Assembly (NCBI GenBank): GCA_947165135.1
Contig: CAMUZE010000008.1
Location: 1-51,447 of the forward strand
DNA: 51,447 nt
Source: an uncultured Clostridia bacterium
Lineage (GTDB): Bacteria; Bacillota_I; Bacilli_A; RF39; UBA660
Direction of reading: 5' to 3'
How positions within the stretch are numbered: the stretch's first letter is position 1; every line of letters begins with the position of its first letter. Positions 17,128-26,507 of the stretch are shown piece by piece. Made by a program: the position numbers and the translations under genes. The notes below the pieces were generated by a model. That model was not told the DNA's origin. It ran no database searches and was given only the letters and a program-made list of their open reading frames with translations.

Positions 17128-17476
17128 CTTCTTTCTTTCTAAAATATCGACCAGTTATTTCATATAATGAATATATAAGTGAAACAATAACTACGAATGC
17201 AATTGGATACTTCCAATAAGATAGATTTAAATTCAGTACTAATACTGTTGTAAATGCAAGTATAAATGAATTAATCACACTTAATGTTATTAAAACATTT
17301 TTATATTTAGTTTTTCTCATATCCAAATTATATTTTGCAATAAAATTCTTAATAATACTATTATCTTTTAATTTTGAATATTCTTTTCTATTTTTATTTA
17401 TAAAAACTAAGTAAATTATTAATAATAGTATAAAAATTAATACAAAATCATATAACATTTTTAATGGAACACTCAT
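17111..17476 (-). CDS. Small three-helix membrane protein, T-box controlled
   Basis: The protein has 121 residues and three predicted membrane segments (about 8-27, 60-82 and 88-108), with a basic cytosolic stretch between the first two and a charged C-terminus (RKKEDERNV). No family is recognised. It starts directly after the T-box terminator (AGGTGA then ATG 17476) and its end overlaps leuS, so it is made when charged tRNA-Leu is scarce. That could fit a role linked to leucine supply, but nothing in the sequence shows transport activity. Confidence 0.65.
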   Translation of the reverse strand: MSVPLKMLYDFVLIFILLLIIYLVFINKNRKEYSKLKDNSIIKNFIAKYNLDMRKTKYKNVLITLSVINSFILAFTTVLVLNLNLSYWKYPIAFVVIVSLIYSLYEITGRYFRKKEDERNV

Positions 17477-17483
17477 ATAATCA

Positions 17484-17699
17484 CCTAAAAATAAAAACTT
17501 TATTACTTAAGGATGAGTTATACCCACGGTACCACCTTAATTCATAAAGTTTTATGCATCTTTATATCTTTATCGCAGATCTGCGTTATTTCTAGAAAAG
17601 TCAAGTTCAATTACTATTTATTTTAGTTTACACCAACCACTAAATCTCTTTAATAAAATCATAATTTACTACTACTATTCATCAGTGAAATACCACTAA
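17484..17699 (-). promoter_or_regulatory. T-box leader, leucine (CUU) specifier
   Basis: The hallmark T-box sequence AAGGTGGTACCGTG is at 17538-17525. Upstream are stem I features (AAGAGATTTAGTGGTTGGTG) and a specifier loop GAACTTGA whose codon CTT (17603-17605) is leucine. Downstream, AAAACTTTAT pairs with ATAAAGTTTT to form a terminator followed by TATTTTT; the T-box bulge would form the antiterminator. Uncharged tRNA-Leu should let transcription pass into the membrane protein gene and leuS. The match of specifier and gene gives high confidence. Confidence 0.93.
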
Positions 17700-17728
17700 A
17701 TTATACTATAGTTCAGCAATATATTCAA
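17700..17728 (-). promoter_or_regulatory. Promoter of T-box-leuS operon
   Basis: TTGAAT, a 17-base spacer and TATAAT, overlapping the last codons of the upstream GH31 gene. Confidence 0.75.
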
Positions 17729-20108
17729 GTAGCTTTAAGAACATTTTAATAAATATACTATCTAGTCCTTTTCTGCTTAAACGTCTTATTTGAATACGTT
17801 TGTTTTTAATTGCTTCATTACTAAATAATATTTTATCAAGTTCTATTTTTAAATCAGTAGTTATTTTCAAATCACTAATGATACCTTCAATATCTTCATT
17901 TATCACACGAACAGCGTCTATTTCAATATCTTTTCCTTTGCAATGTACATATATTTTACTTGTAGTTTTTATATCATTAAACTTAACAACGAAATCAGTA
18001 TCATCTACATAACTTTCAAATGGAACATTTATTTCATCTGCGAATACTTGAACACCATCTGTATATTTAGTATTTCTAAACCTAATTATATAACTTCTCT
18101 TTTCAGGAATAACACTTAAATCCCCATCTTCCATTGGTTCGATTGAAACAGAGAAATCATTTTCTTTATAGTAATAATTTATTTCAGTTATTTGTCCATG
18201 ACCATCTTTATATTTATCAGTAATTCCATCATCTTCATATAATTTATATGTGTTACTTCTTCCTGGAAATATTTGTATTTCTAATTTTTTAGGATTTGTT
18301 GTATCATTCAAATTTTCATTATCCAAAACAGCCATAGGGATTATTGCTCCAGTTCTTGCATATACTGGATAATCTTCATCTTTATAGAATGTTACATATC
18401 TACGTCCACCAGGAAATTTCTTACCAGTTTTAAAGTCATACCATATACCATTAGGTAAGAATATTTGATGAACCACCCTATTCATAATTGAATCTTTTGG
18501 ATCAGTAATTGGAGATACAAATAATTCACTACCAAAATAATATTCATTTTTATATAATTTTTCATCATATATTTCTGGATATTTATAATAAAGTGGTTGA
18601 ATTATTGGTGATCCAACATGCGAATATTTATAAGCTTCACTATATAAGTATGGTATTAATCTATGTCTTAATCTTAAATAATCATGAACAACTTTAAATG
18701 TTTCAGCATCCCACTTCCATGGTTCTCTTTTATAATATTTACCAAATGAACTAGAAAGTCTTAATATTGGACTATATGCTCCTAGTTGAACCCATCTCAT
18801 ATATAGTTCCCCATCTTCAGTTCCACCTTCAAATCCACCTATATCATGGCTCCACCATGAAACGCCTATATTTGATGCTGTTGCATTATAGAAAGGAAGA
18901 CTTCTTAAAGTTCTCCAATTAACTTTTGTTTTTCCAGAATATAATATTCCATATTTATGAGGAGTATATCCAAAATTACGACTCATAAGCATATTTCTTT
19001 TATCAACAAATGTAGACATATCATTGTACAAGAAATAATTCATAATATAACTTCTTAATGCATTTTGTTTATTATTATCATCCACCCATAAAAAGTCTAT
19101 TCCAGAATTTAAAAATGGATTAATTATTGTTTTTAAGAATGCATCTATTAATTTACTATCAAATACATTAAGTGGTACTGGTTTATCACTACCATACATC
19201 TTACTAAATTCAGCAAAATGTTCTTCTTCAGTACTTATTGAACCTTCTGTTTTAATATTGCAACCCAAATAAATATTATTTTTATGCAATAATCCACTTA
19301 ATTCTTCTGTAGAAGGAATTCCAATTTTATTTAATGAAAAACTTAAAGGTGATAGTTTATTTCTTGTTCTTTCATACTCACCTAATAATAAAACTGAAAT
19401 TGGGATTTCGCTTCTTCTGAATTGTCCAATTATACCCTCTATTTCACTTCTATTATAAGCTTCATTTTTATTCCACCAAACTCCAAGTGCATATCTTGGA
19501 ATAAGAGGTGGAAATGTTGTCAATCTAAAATAATCTCTTAATGCTATTCCAAAATTAGTACCATAAATAAATAAATATGTATCTATATTATTATAATTTG
19601 GAGCAACTATATTTCCATTTTGACTTAATATCGGAGTTCTGGAATCATCAAATGAAACAAATCCATCTAATGAAAATAATCCTTTTGATAATTCAGGATC
19701 TTTTTTATCATAATCAAAACTATATGATGTCCCTTTGAAATTTCTTACTTCAGGATGATTAAAATACCACATTTTATCGGTACCTAGTAAACTAACTTTT
19801 AAATACTGATCTGGTGCAAATTTACTACCAGTAAATGGCTTACCTTTTGTATATTGAATTTCAAATATTTCATTTCTTAAAATAATAACGTTTGCATCTT
19901 CTTTAAACACAATTTTAGGAGTAGCAAATGATCTGTTTTGCGCAAAAAAGGTAGGATAATCATTAAATTGTCCCTTTTCACTATATTCAAATCTAATAAG
20001 CACGTCAGAAAGCACACTTATTCTAAATTTGTCGCCTTCGAATGTATACGCGGAATCAGTTTTACTTTTAGATATATCTATTTTAAAGTTTTCTCCGAAG
20101 TTATACAT
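17706..20108 (-). CDS. Divergent GH31-family glycosidase
   Basis: The 800-residue protein is of the alpha-glucosidase/alpha-xylosidase family GH31: an N-terminal beta-sandwich (about 1-200), a TIM barrel starting at PRYALGVWWNKNEAY (about 204), and C-terminal beta domains from about 560. WVDDNN (341-346) matches the nucleophile motif WxDxN, with Asp343 the likely nucleophile, and HDIGGF (421-426) is typical. The acid/base motif normally read as SGD is SGK here (391-393, YSGKTKVNW). The enzyme may therefore be inactive, altered in mechanism, or use another residue. No signal peptide is present, so it is cytosolic. It follows the HerA-like gene by 24 bases. The substrate is unknown. Confidence 0.85.
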   Translation of the reverse strand: MYNFGENFKIDISKSKTDSAYTFEGDKFRISVLSDVLIRFEYSEKGQFNDYPTFFAQNRSFATPKIVFKEDANVIILRNEIFEIQYTKGKPFTGSKFAPDQYLKVSLLGTDKMWYFNHPEVRNFKGTSYSFDYDKKDPELSKGLFSLDGFVSFDDSRTPILSQNGNIVAPNYNNIDTYLFIYGTNFGIALRDYFRLTTFPPLIPRYALGVWWNKNEAYNRSEIEGIIGQFRRSEIPISVLLLGEYERTRNKLSPLSFSLNKIGIPSTEELSGLLHKNNIYLGCNIKTEGSISTEEEHFAEFSKMYGSDKPVPLNVFDSKLIDAFLKTIINPFLNSGIDFLWVDDNNKQNALRSYIMNYFLYNDMSTFVDKRNMLMSRNFGYTPHKYGILYSGKTKVNWRTLRSLPFYNATASNIGVSWWSHDIGGFEGGTEDGELYMRWVQLGAYSPILRLSSSFGKYYKREPWKWDAETFKVVHDYLRLRHRLIPYLYSEAYKYSHVGSPIIQPLYYKYPEIYDEKLYKNEYYFGSELFVSPITDPKDSIMNRVVHQIFLPNGIWYDFKTGKKFPGGRRYVTFYKDEDYPVYARTGAIIPMAVLDNENLNDTTNPKKLEIQIFPGRSNTYKLYEDDGITDKYKDGHGQITEINYYYKENDFSVSIEPMEDGDLSVIPEKRSYIIRFRNTKYTDGVQVFADEINVPFESYVDDTDFVVKFNDIKTTSKIYVHCKGKDIEIDAVRVINEDIEGIISDLKITTDLKIELDKILFSNEAIKNKRIQIRRLSRKGLDSIFIKMFLKLLEYIAEL

Positions 20109-20132
20109 ACTTGATTTCTCCTTTTTCTTGTA

Positions 20133-21899
20133 TTATTGTTGTTGATTTAATTTTACCATCCAATTATTATATATTTCACAGTTTGAACTTGTTGGAGGAG
20201 GACTAGCCTTTTCCATTTTAACAATCATCGGTATTTTAAATATTCTACCAAATGATACACAAGTACCTGATTGTAATGTTTTTTGTTTTTCTACTACATC
20301 TTCACTCATATTTGGAACCGATTTAGCAATATATTCTAAATCAGCTGGGTGATTTATTTTAAATATTAAGAAGTTTGCACATTGACTAATTACATTTTCA
20401 TTTAAATCTGTTGGTCTTTGAGTAATTAGGTCAAGAAGTAAACCATATTTTCTTCCTTCCTTAGCAATACGTTCAAATATATTATATCCAAGTAATGCCT
20501 TATCATCACCTTCCATAACGTATCTATGTGCTTCTTCTAATATCATATGTATTGGGAATGTAGCACGATTTTGAAGTGATCTTGTATATTTCATAAACAT
20601 ACGTCCAAAGAATTTAACTATACTTCTTGCAAATCTATCATCAACATCTTCTAAATTAAAATTAACAATTTGACATTTTCTACCTTGGGCATTTGTTTCA
20701 ATTTTTTTAATATATTCATCTATTGTTATATATCCATCTGCAGAAAAGAAATTACCATTACCACGAGTCGCTAAATCATGTAATTTAACTTTCAAACTCA
20801 TCGCAGCATCATACATACTATCATTCAATAAATATCTCTCACTATAAAGTGTAAAGTTTAATGCAACTTCTAAATCATGTAATGAATAATAAACATTTTG
20901 AGCATTAAAATTCCACTTTCTATTTTCATCTATATATTCTTTAATATAGTCAGATATTATCTTTCTTTCAGCGAATCTTCCTTCGCTATCTATATCAAAG
21001 CAATTTCTAAACATACGAGTAAATCCAATACCAGGTACTTCAGTTTCTAAAGATAATTCTGGTGTATTAGTTTCACTTAATATTTCAAATATTTGATCTC
21101 TTATCTTAGATGATGTTTGATTGGTATACATTATATTTGTAATAGCTTTTGCAAGTATATGATTTTTGTAATCATGTGCTTCTTCATCATCACGAGCAAA
21201 CATCTTAACATATGCAAGGGCTGTTTCTACCATTGCTATTTGAGAGAAACTTGTTGCGTCTAATAAATTTAACACATCATCAAGTTCTAATAAACAAACA
21301 GGTATATTTAATTTTTCATAATCTTTATGCATATTAGTAGTTATTACTTTAAATGAATAATATGGATTTATTTGACTAAGATCTTTAAATGCATTCATAT
21401 ATTCACCATAAGAATCAAATATAAACATGTTTGCTTTATAAGGAATGATATTTGACTGAGCAAAAACATTTTGTATTATTCTACAAATTCCATAAGTTTT
21501 ACCGCTACCAGTGTTACCAAATATAGCAGTATGATTTGAAAATAATTCATCTAAACTAACATTTAGTGGCACATCATTATATAAAGGACTAACTCCCAAT
21601 CTTAAACATTTTGTTTCAGGACCAGTAAGTATTTTTAGTTCTTCACTATTAATTATTCTTACATTTGCTTCTAAACTTGGTTTTTTAATAAGACCACCAA
21701 TAAAATCATTATCAGTAAGTTCACCCAAGAAACTTATCTTGATTGTATCCTTTTCAATTGAGTCTATTTCTCCTAATATTTTTTTATCAGCATCCTCAAA
21801 CACAACATGCAAATTGATCAAATCTTTTATAGCTGTTGTTTCTTTATTTATTGCTACAATTGCACTAGTTTTACTAATCGTAAGAATTTTTCCTAGCAT
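20133..21899 (-). CDS. HerA/DUF87-type ATPase
   Basis: The 588-residue protein has an N-terminal beta-barrel-like region (about 1-100), the Walker A motif GNTGSGKTYG (about 130-139), Walker B HMILEEAHRY (about 454-463) and the QRPTDLNENVISQC segment typical of HerA-type hexameric ATPases of the FtsK-HerA superfamily. These pump or unwind DNA, and in archaea work with the nuclease NurA on broken ends. No NurA-like gene is beside it. Its promoter is at 21932-21960, and it is followed closely by the GH31 gene, an unusual pairing. Confidence 0.85.
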   Translation of the reverse strand: MLGKILTISKTSAIVAINKETTAIKDLINLHVVFEDADKKILGEIDSIEKDTIKISFLGELTDNDFIGGLIKKPSLEANVRIINSEELKILTGPETKCLRLGVSPLYNDVPLNVSLDELFSNHTAIFGNTGSGKTYGICRIIQNVFAQSNIIPYKANMFIFDSYGEYMNAFKDLSQINPYYSFKVITTNMHKDYEKLNIPVCLLELDDVLNLLDATSFSQIAMVETALAYVKMFARDDEEAHDYKNHILAKAITNIMYTNQTSSKIRDQIFEILSETNTPELSLETEVPGIGFTRMFRNCFDIDSEGRFAERKIISDYIKEYIDENRKWNFNAQNVYYSLHDLEVALNFTLYSERYLLNDSMYDAAMSLKVKLHDLATRGNGNFFSADGYITIDEYIKKIETNAQGRKCQIVNFNLEDVDDRFARSIVKFFGRMFMKYTRSLQNRATFPIHMILEEAHRYVMEGDDKALLGYNIFERIAKEGRKYGLLLDLITQRPTDLNENVISQCANFLIFKINHPADLEYIAKSVPNMSEDVVEKQKTLQSGTCVSFGRIFKIPMIVKMEKASPPPTSSNCEIYNNWMVKLNQQQ

Positions 21900-21931
21900 A
21901 CTAAAAACACTACCTTTCTATTCTATATTTC

Positions 21932-21960
21932 ATTTTATCACATTTAATTTTTTCACACAA
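21932..21960 (-). promoter_or_regulatory. Promoter of HerA-like gene
   Basis: TTGTGT, a 17-base spacer and TAAAAT with TGA before the -10. Confidence 0.6.
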
Positions 21961-21963
21961 TAT

Positions 21964-21989
21964 AAAAAGAGAAAAACATTTCTCTTTTT
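21964..21989 (-). terminator. Terminator of large repeat surface protein gene
   Basis: AAAAAGAGAA, loop ATGTTT and TTCTCTTTTT on the minus strand, three bases after the gene. Confidence 0.8.
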
Positions 21990-21992
21990 AAG

Positions 21993-24900
21993 TTATTGCA
22001 TACAGTAGTTAGTATCACTGATTGCTGATGAGCCGTTTGAGCAGCCATAACGATTACGTAAGTTACTATATCCAGATGGACAACTTGTAGCGCTTGCAGA
22101 AAGATAAGCATAGCACGTTTGAGAAGTGCGCTCTTGTTCCCAACTACCATTATATGTTGGACAAGATAGGACAAAATATTCTGTACAAGAACCTGCTCGA
22201 TAAAGCCCCTCTCCTGTACAAGAACTTCCAGATTTTTGGCTTAAACAACTTCGTTCGGTTTCATATGAAGATGCATAAAATGTATACGTACTATTGTCGC
22301 ATTCGTATACACTATTATTTAAATAGTATTCTCCTATAATGTCAGCAGGTGTTGCAGTACAATATTTACTAGTTACAACATGATCTGCTATTGTTAATGA
22401 ACAAGTAAATGTATTACCATTACCATCAGCTGTGTGTCCATAGAATGTCCCAGCTGATAACGTTACAGATGTATTATTTGTATATTTAGATGGAGTACCT
22501 GCTGATTTATTAATAATAAATGATGTCCCTTTTTTGGTTCCCCATTTTACTCCATTCTTATCCGCTGTTAAAGTACAATATGTTGGTAAATTTGATAATT
22601 TTACCACTTTGGCATATATGTATGCTTTTGTGTCTGCGGTTGATACATTATCAAATGTTGCACTAGAACTTATAAATGTGGTTGATGTAGAAAGTTTTGT
22701 ACTGAACGATTCATTATTATACCAATCTACTGCTGCATAATCACCTGAAACCACAGCAGCCAACTCACTAGCAGAATATTTAGTGCCATAATCTTTATTT
22801 GATCCAGCATTAACAACTTCATATACTTTTAAGTTTGTTATATTTACTGTTACATCTGTGCTTTTACCTCTATTTGGTTGAATATATATCAAATCGCCAG
22901 ATTTTTCATATATTAATTCCATATGGACCGTGTAGCTATTTCCAGTAGCAGTTATTTTATAGTCATTGGATTTATACGTTTTGGTATAATCAGTACCATT
23001 CATTATAAATGAATTTAATGTCGCATTTGACATATGTCCACCAAGAGTCTCCATTTTACCTGCAGTCCTAGTCAATGTATATTCAATCAAGTATGTTCTG
23101 CCAACAGTTAGAATTGTAGGTAAAGATGCGCCAGCATAACTATTTGTACCAGTTTTGATTGTATAACTATCATATGCGTTTCGTGTCACTGTAGCACCAC
23201 GTTGTGCAGTTAAACTTCCATGTGACATATAATTTCCAGCATATTTTACTAGTTTATAACTTAATGGAGTCCAATTTACTTTTAAAGTAATTGTGCAATC
23301 TTGTTTCGATAAATCACAATTGCCAGCACTAGCCAGTTGATTAGCTGTTAAATTTTTATCGCCATGATCAAAACAAGTATCTTGGTCAGATGGATTTACA
23401 CACCATTGTTTGTTTTTGACAGCAGTGTATCCAGTTTTGTAAAAGCTAATAAAATCCTTATTATTATAATTGGCTAATCCACTTTCTGAGTCAATATAAT
23501 CTCCATTGTTAGCCGTTTGAGTATAAAGCACTCCATTTTTCAATACATCTCCGTTTGTATTTGCAGAAAGAGTTGTATGATTAGAATCCCAAGTTCCACC
23601 ATTTCCGTTATATATAATTGTCAATTTATTTATAGAACAATTTGCATATAATGTTTTATCTTCTATCATATTGAACGCCGTTGATGTTGTATAACCACTT
23701 ACTGCAGTACCAGTTAAACTTCCATTTGCATTCAAAACTTTGCTTCCACTATTATTGTTAGTATACCAACCATTAAATGTATAACCATTAGCCGGTGTTA
23801 CAGATGGTATCGTAGCAACAATTGTATTTCTAATTCCAGTGTAAAATTTTGTTGCACCCTTTTTTGTATATAATGTTGTAGTACCATTAATCGCATTACA
23901 ATTACCTTTATTAAAAGTTATTTTCACATTATTTATCGTAAAAGTTTGAGTAATATTTGTTAATGTATAGTTTCCACATTTGGCCCTTCCTCCACTTATT
24001 GATGAACAACTTGCTGTTGATGTATAACTTCCTACATTTGTTTCAGTTGTTCTAGTAGTTGTCATTGTTTCAGCGCTTATTCCAGTTGTTATACTTGCAG
24101 TTGGTGCTTGAGCACTTCCGGTATATTCAAATGATGTTATACTTCCCCATGTGACCTCTACACGCTTTGGCTGAATACTACAACTAATGGTTTTAGTTCC
24201 TGTCGTTCCATCTGACCATATATACCCAGATTGTAATGTCGCAGTAACATTTTGACTTCCTGCGTCTATCTTAGTTTCACCATCAGTCCATTTGTATCCG
24301 GTTCCAGCAGTTGAAACTATTCTTTGACTAGATCCATCATATGTTGGATTTAAACATAATGAGGTTGTTACTGCACTTATATTTGTTAACCATCTTGCAT
24401 ATAATGTATGGTTTGTTTCTGTTTGTACAATTGTTTCAATATCAATTAAGTTTGTAAGTGATGATTCTTTATACCATCCTGCAAAAGTACTACCACTCTT
24501 TGTTGGAGTTGGAAGCGTTCCATATTTTTGATTATATGTTACAGTTTTAGATGTTGGACTTACACTTCCACCATTTGCATTAAATGTTACTGTTGGAGTC
24601 TTTGCAGTCCAATGAGCTTTTACTGTTAAATCTCCTGTTACTTTTGTATTTGATGTTATTCTATTTCCACTGAAGTCATACCAATAATCAAAAACATATC
24701 CTGTTTTATTTGGTGTACAAAGTTCTCCCCATGTTGAGTCATATTTTGCAGTTTTACTTGTACATCCGCTACCACCATCATTATCATATGTTAATGTATA
24801 ATCAATACCCTCCCAATGAGCATAAGCATTTAGTTCGCCTTTAACAATAGTATTAGAATCAACTGGTGTACCACCTTCAGAAGCAGTATACCATCCAGCA

Positions 24901-25733
24901 AAGTTATATCCATTTCTTTCAGCAATTGGTAACGTGCCAATTTTTGAATTATAAACAATTTTTTTATTTGCGGATTTTAAATCTATATCTAAATTCCATC
25001 CATTTGCATTTGCCACTATTCCTTCATTGCTATAAAAAGTTACATCAAATGCTCTAAGATCAGCTTCAACTGTACATATCATATCACCACTAATATTGTT
25101 AATTGTTAACTTATTATTGTTAAATACTCCACCACAGTTATCACTAGCATATCTATATGTATCAGTTGGTATTATATCAACTGTAACGCTTCCACTTTCA
25201 GGAACCATAACGATACTTGGTTTAATTGTAATTTTAGTGTCATCATAATAAAATTGTAAACTATATCTATCAATAAACTTCCATGGGTCAACAAGAGTTC
25301 CTCTTCCCTCTAATTTAACTCCATTCTGTACATAATTAGTTACTCTTATTCCACTTGCTTCATTTTCTCTTTTTTGACCAATTCCATTGTTTGAATTTGG
25401 ATCAATTACTTGAATTTTTCCGTTACTAAATGTCATTGTAAAAAACTCTAGTCCATTAAATAAATATGTGTTATTACCCCTACTTTTTGAAATATTATAT
25501 TCTTCTATGTTTAAAAGTCCGCCATTTTTAAACCCACTGATACCACTTTGAATATTTCCAGAAATAAATCCATAATCTGTATTCTCGGTTATTATATATC
25601 TTTGATAATTTGGAAATTTATTTATGTAATCATTTACAAATTTTGGAGTATTTGTAAATGTTGTATTTGCTTTAACATTTATAAATATTAAAAAAACTAT
25701 AATTATAATAAAAGCCTTCAATAATCTTTTCAT
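21993..25733 (-). CDS. Large secreted protein with Listeria-Bacteroides (InlB-type) repeats
   Basis: The 1246-residue protein has an N-terminal signal peptide (1-22). From about residue 230 come several copies of the InlB B-repeat/Flg_new fold, recognised by GYNFAGWYT, YDNDGGSG, FNANGGSVSP, TFAGWYKE, YTFNGWYT and the closing LYARW/KAHW. A middle part (about 445-600) has MBG-like beta domains (EYTGSAQAPT). The last 130 residues are rich in cysteine and serine (CTGEGLYRAGSC, CPTYNGSW, CSNGSS, NYCMQ). There is no LPXTG motif and no C-terminal membrane helix, so it is either released or held by the cysteine-rich tail. The likely role is surface adhesion, by analogy only. It has its own promoter and terminator. 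Confidence 0.75.
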   Translation of the reverse strand: MKRLLKAFIIIIVFLIFINVKANTTFTNTPKFVNDYINKFPNYQRYIITENTDYGFISGNIQSGISGFKNGGLLNIEEYNISKSRGNNTYLFNGLEFFTMTFSNGKIQVIDPNSNNGIGQKRENEASGIRVTNYVQNGVKLEGRGTLVDPWKFIDRYSLQFYYDDTKITIKPSIVMVPESGSVTVDIIPTDTYRYASDNCGGVFNNNKLTINNISGDMICTVEADLRAFDVTFYSNEGIVANANGWNLDIDLKSANKKIVYNSKIGTLPIAERNGYNFAGWYTASEGGTPVDSNTIVKGELNAYAHWEGIDYTLTYDNDGGSGCTSKTAKYDSTWGELCTPNKTGYVFDYWYDFSGNRITSNTKVTGDLTVKAHWTAKTPTVTFNANGGSVSPTSKTVTYNQKYGTLPTPTKSGSTFAGWYKESSLTNLIDIETIVQTETNHTLYARWLTNISAVTTSLCLNPTYDGSSQRIVSTAGTGYKWTDGETKIDAGSQNVTATLQSGYIWSDGTTGTKTISCSIQPKRVEVTWGSITSFEYTGSAQAPTASITTGISAETMTTTRTTETNVGSYTSTASCSSISGGRAKCGNYTLTNITQTFTINNVKITFNKGNCNAINGTTTLYTKKGATKFYTGIRNTIVATIPSVTPANGYTFNGWYTNNNSGSKVLNANGSLTGTAVSGYTTSTAFNMIEDKTLYANCSINKLTIIYNGNGGTWDSNHTTLSANTNGDVLKNGVLYTQTANNGDYIDSESGLANYNNKDFISFYKTGYTAVKNKQWCVNPSDQDTCFDHGDKNLTANQLASAGNCDLSKQDCTITLKVNWTPLSYKLVKYAGNYMSHGSLTAQRGATVTRNAYDSYTIKTGTNSYAGASLPTILTVGRTYLIEYTLTRTAGKMETLGGHMSNATLNSFIMNGTDYTKTYKSNDYKITATGNSYTVHMELIYEKSGDLIYIQPNRGKSTDVTVNITNLKVYEVVNAGSNKDYGTKYSASELAAVVSGDYAAVDWYNNESFSTKLSTSTTFISSSATFDNVSTADTKAYIYAKVVKLSNLPTYCTLTADKNGVKWGTKKGTSFIINKSAGTPSKYTNNTSVTLSAGTFYGHTADGNGNTFTCSLTIADHVVTSKYCTATPADIIGEYYLNNSVYECDNSTYTFYASSYETERSCLSQKSGSSCTGEGLYRAGSCTEYFVLSCPTYNGSWEQERTSQTCYAYLSASATSCPSGYSNLRNRYGCSNGSSAISDTNYCMQ

Positions 25734-25749
25734 ATTATCACCTATTATA

Positions 25750-25778
25750 ATTATAATTTATTCCTTATATATTTTCAA
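25750..25778 (-). promoter_or_regulatory. Promoter of large repeat protein gene
   Basis: TTGAAA, a 17-base spacer and TATAAT; the -35 lies in the last codons of truA. The ribosome binding site AGGTGA precedes the ATG. Confidence 0.65.
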
Positions 25779-26506
25779 TCATGATTAAATTCTATCTTTT
25801 CTAAATATAATCCATTTCCTAAAGCACACATTCCGAGTGAAGTTCTATTTTGATTTCTAAATATATCATCTATATTTTTTAATTCCTTTTTTTCGTTATT
25901 TATATCAATAAGTAACCCAACTATATTTCTTATCATATATCTTAAAAAACCGTTTGACTCAAATTTTAGATATAATATTTTCTTACTTATCTTATAACTA
26001 ATTTTAACATCTCTGATATAGTTGTTATTATCATTATCAGAAGTGAAACTTTTAAAATTATGTTCTCCACTTATTTTTTCAATAAAAGCATCTAAAAAGG
26101 TTTTATCTATTTTTTTACAATATTGATAAACATAATCTTTATCAATTGGATTATAATCTCCCATGTTGATTTTATAAACATATGTTTTCATTTTAACATC
26201 ATATCTAACATTAAACTTATCGTCTACTTTTATAATCTTTTTAACATAAATATTATCATCTATTATACTATTTAAACTTTTCATTAATTTTTTAGTATTA
26301 ATAATTTTTTCATAATCAAAGGTACAATATTGATCTAATGCATGAACATATCTATCTGTTCTAGATGAAGCAATAGTATTTATATTGGAATTTAATATTT
26401 TTGATAAACATCTTTCTAGTTCACCCTCTACCGTTAATTTATTTTTTTGAATTTGGTATCCATAAAAATGATTTCCATTATATGATAAATTTATTAAATA
26501 TTTCAT
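25775..26506 (-). CDS. truA: tRNA pseudouridine(38-40) synthase
   Basis: The 243-residue protein makes pseudouridine at positions 38-40 of the tRNA anticodon stem. The catalytic aspartate is Asp51 in SSRTDRYVHA. The usual motif is GRTDAGVHA, so the flanking residues differ but Asp, Arg and His are kept. LSYNGNHFYGYQ at the start and FLRYMIRNIVG near the C-terminus match the family. It starts one base after the EcfA2-like gene, the position it has beside ecfA1-ecfA2-ecfT in many Bacillota, but ecfT is missing here. Confidence 0.9.
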   Translation of the reverse strand: MKYLINLSYNGNHFYGYQIQKNKLTVEGELERCLSKILNSNINTIASSRTDRYVHALDQYCTFDYEKIINTKKLMKSLNSIIDDNIYVKKIIKVDDKFNVRYDVKMKTYVYKINMGDYNPIDKDYVYQYCKKIDKTFLDAFIEKISGEHNFKSFTSDNDNNNYIRDVKISYKISKKILYLKFESNGFLRYMIRNIVGLLIDINNEKKELKNIDDIFRNQNRTSLGMCALGNGLYLEKIEFNHD

Positions 26507-26507
26507 A

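Noticed and set aside
21953-22174. Second minus-strand frame at the end of the large repeat protein gene
   Set aside because: It overlaps the main frame in another phase and has no start signals. The main frame continues with cysteine-rich repeats to its own terminator.
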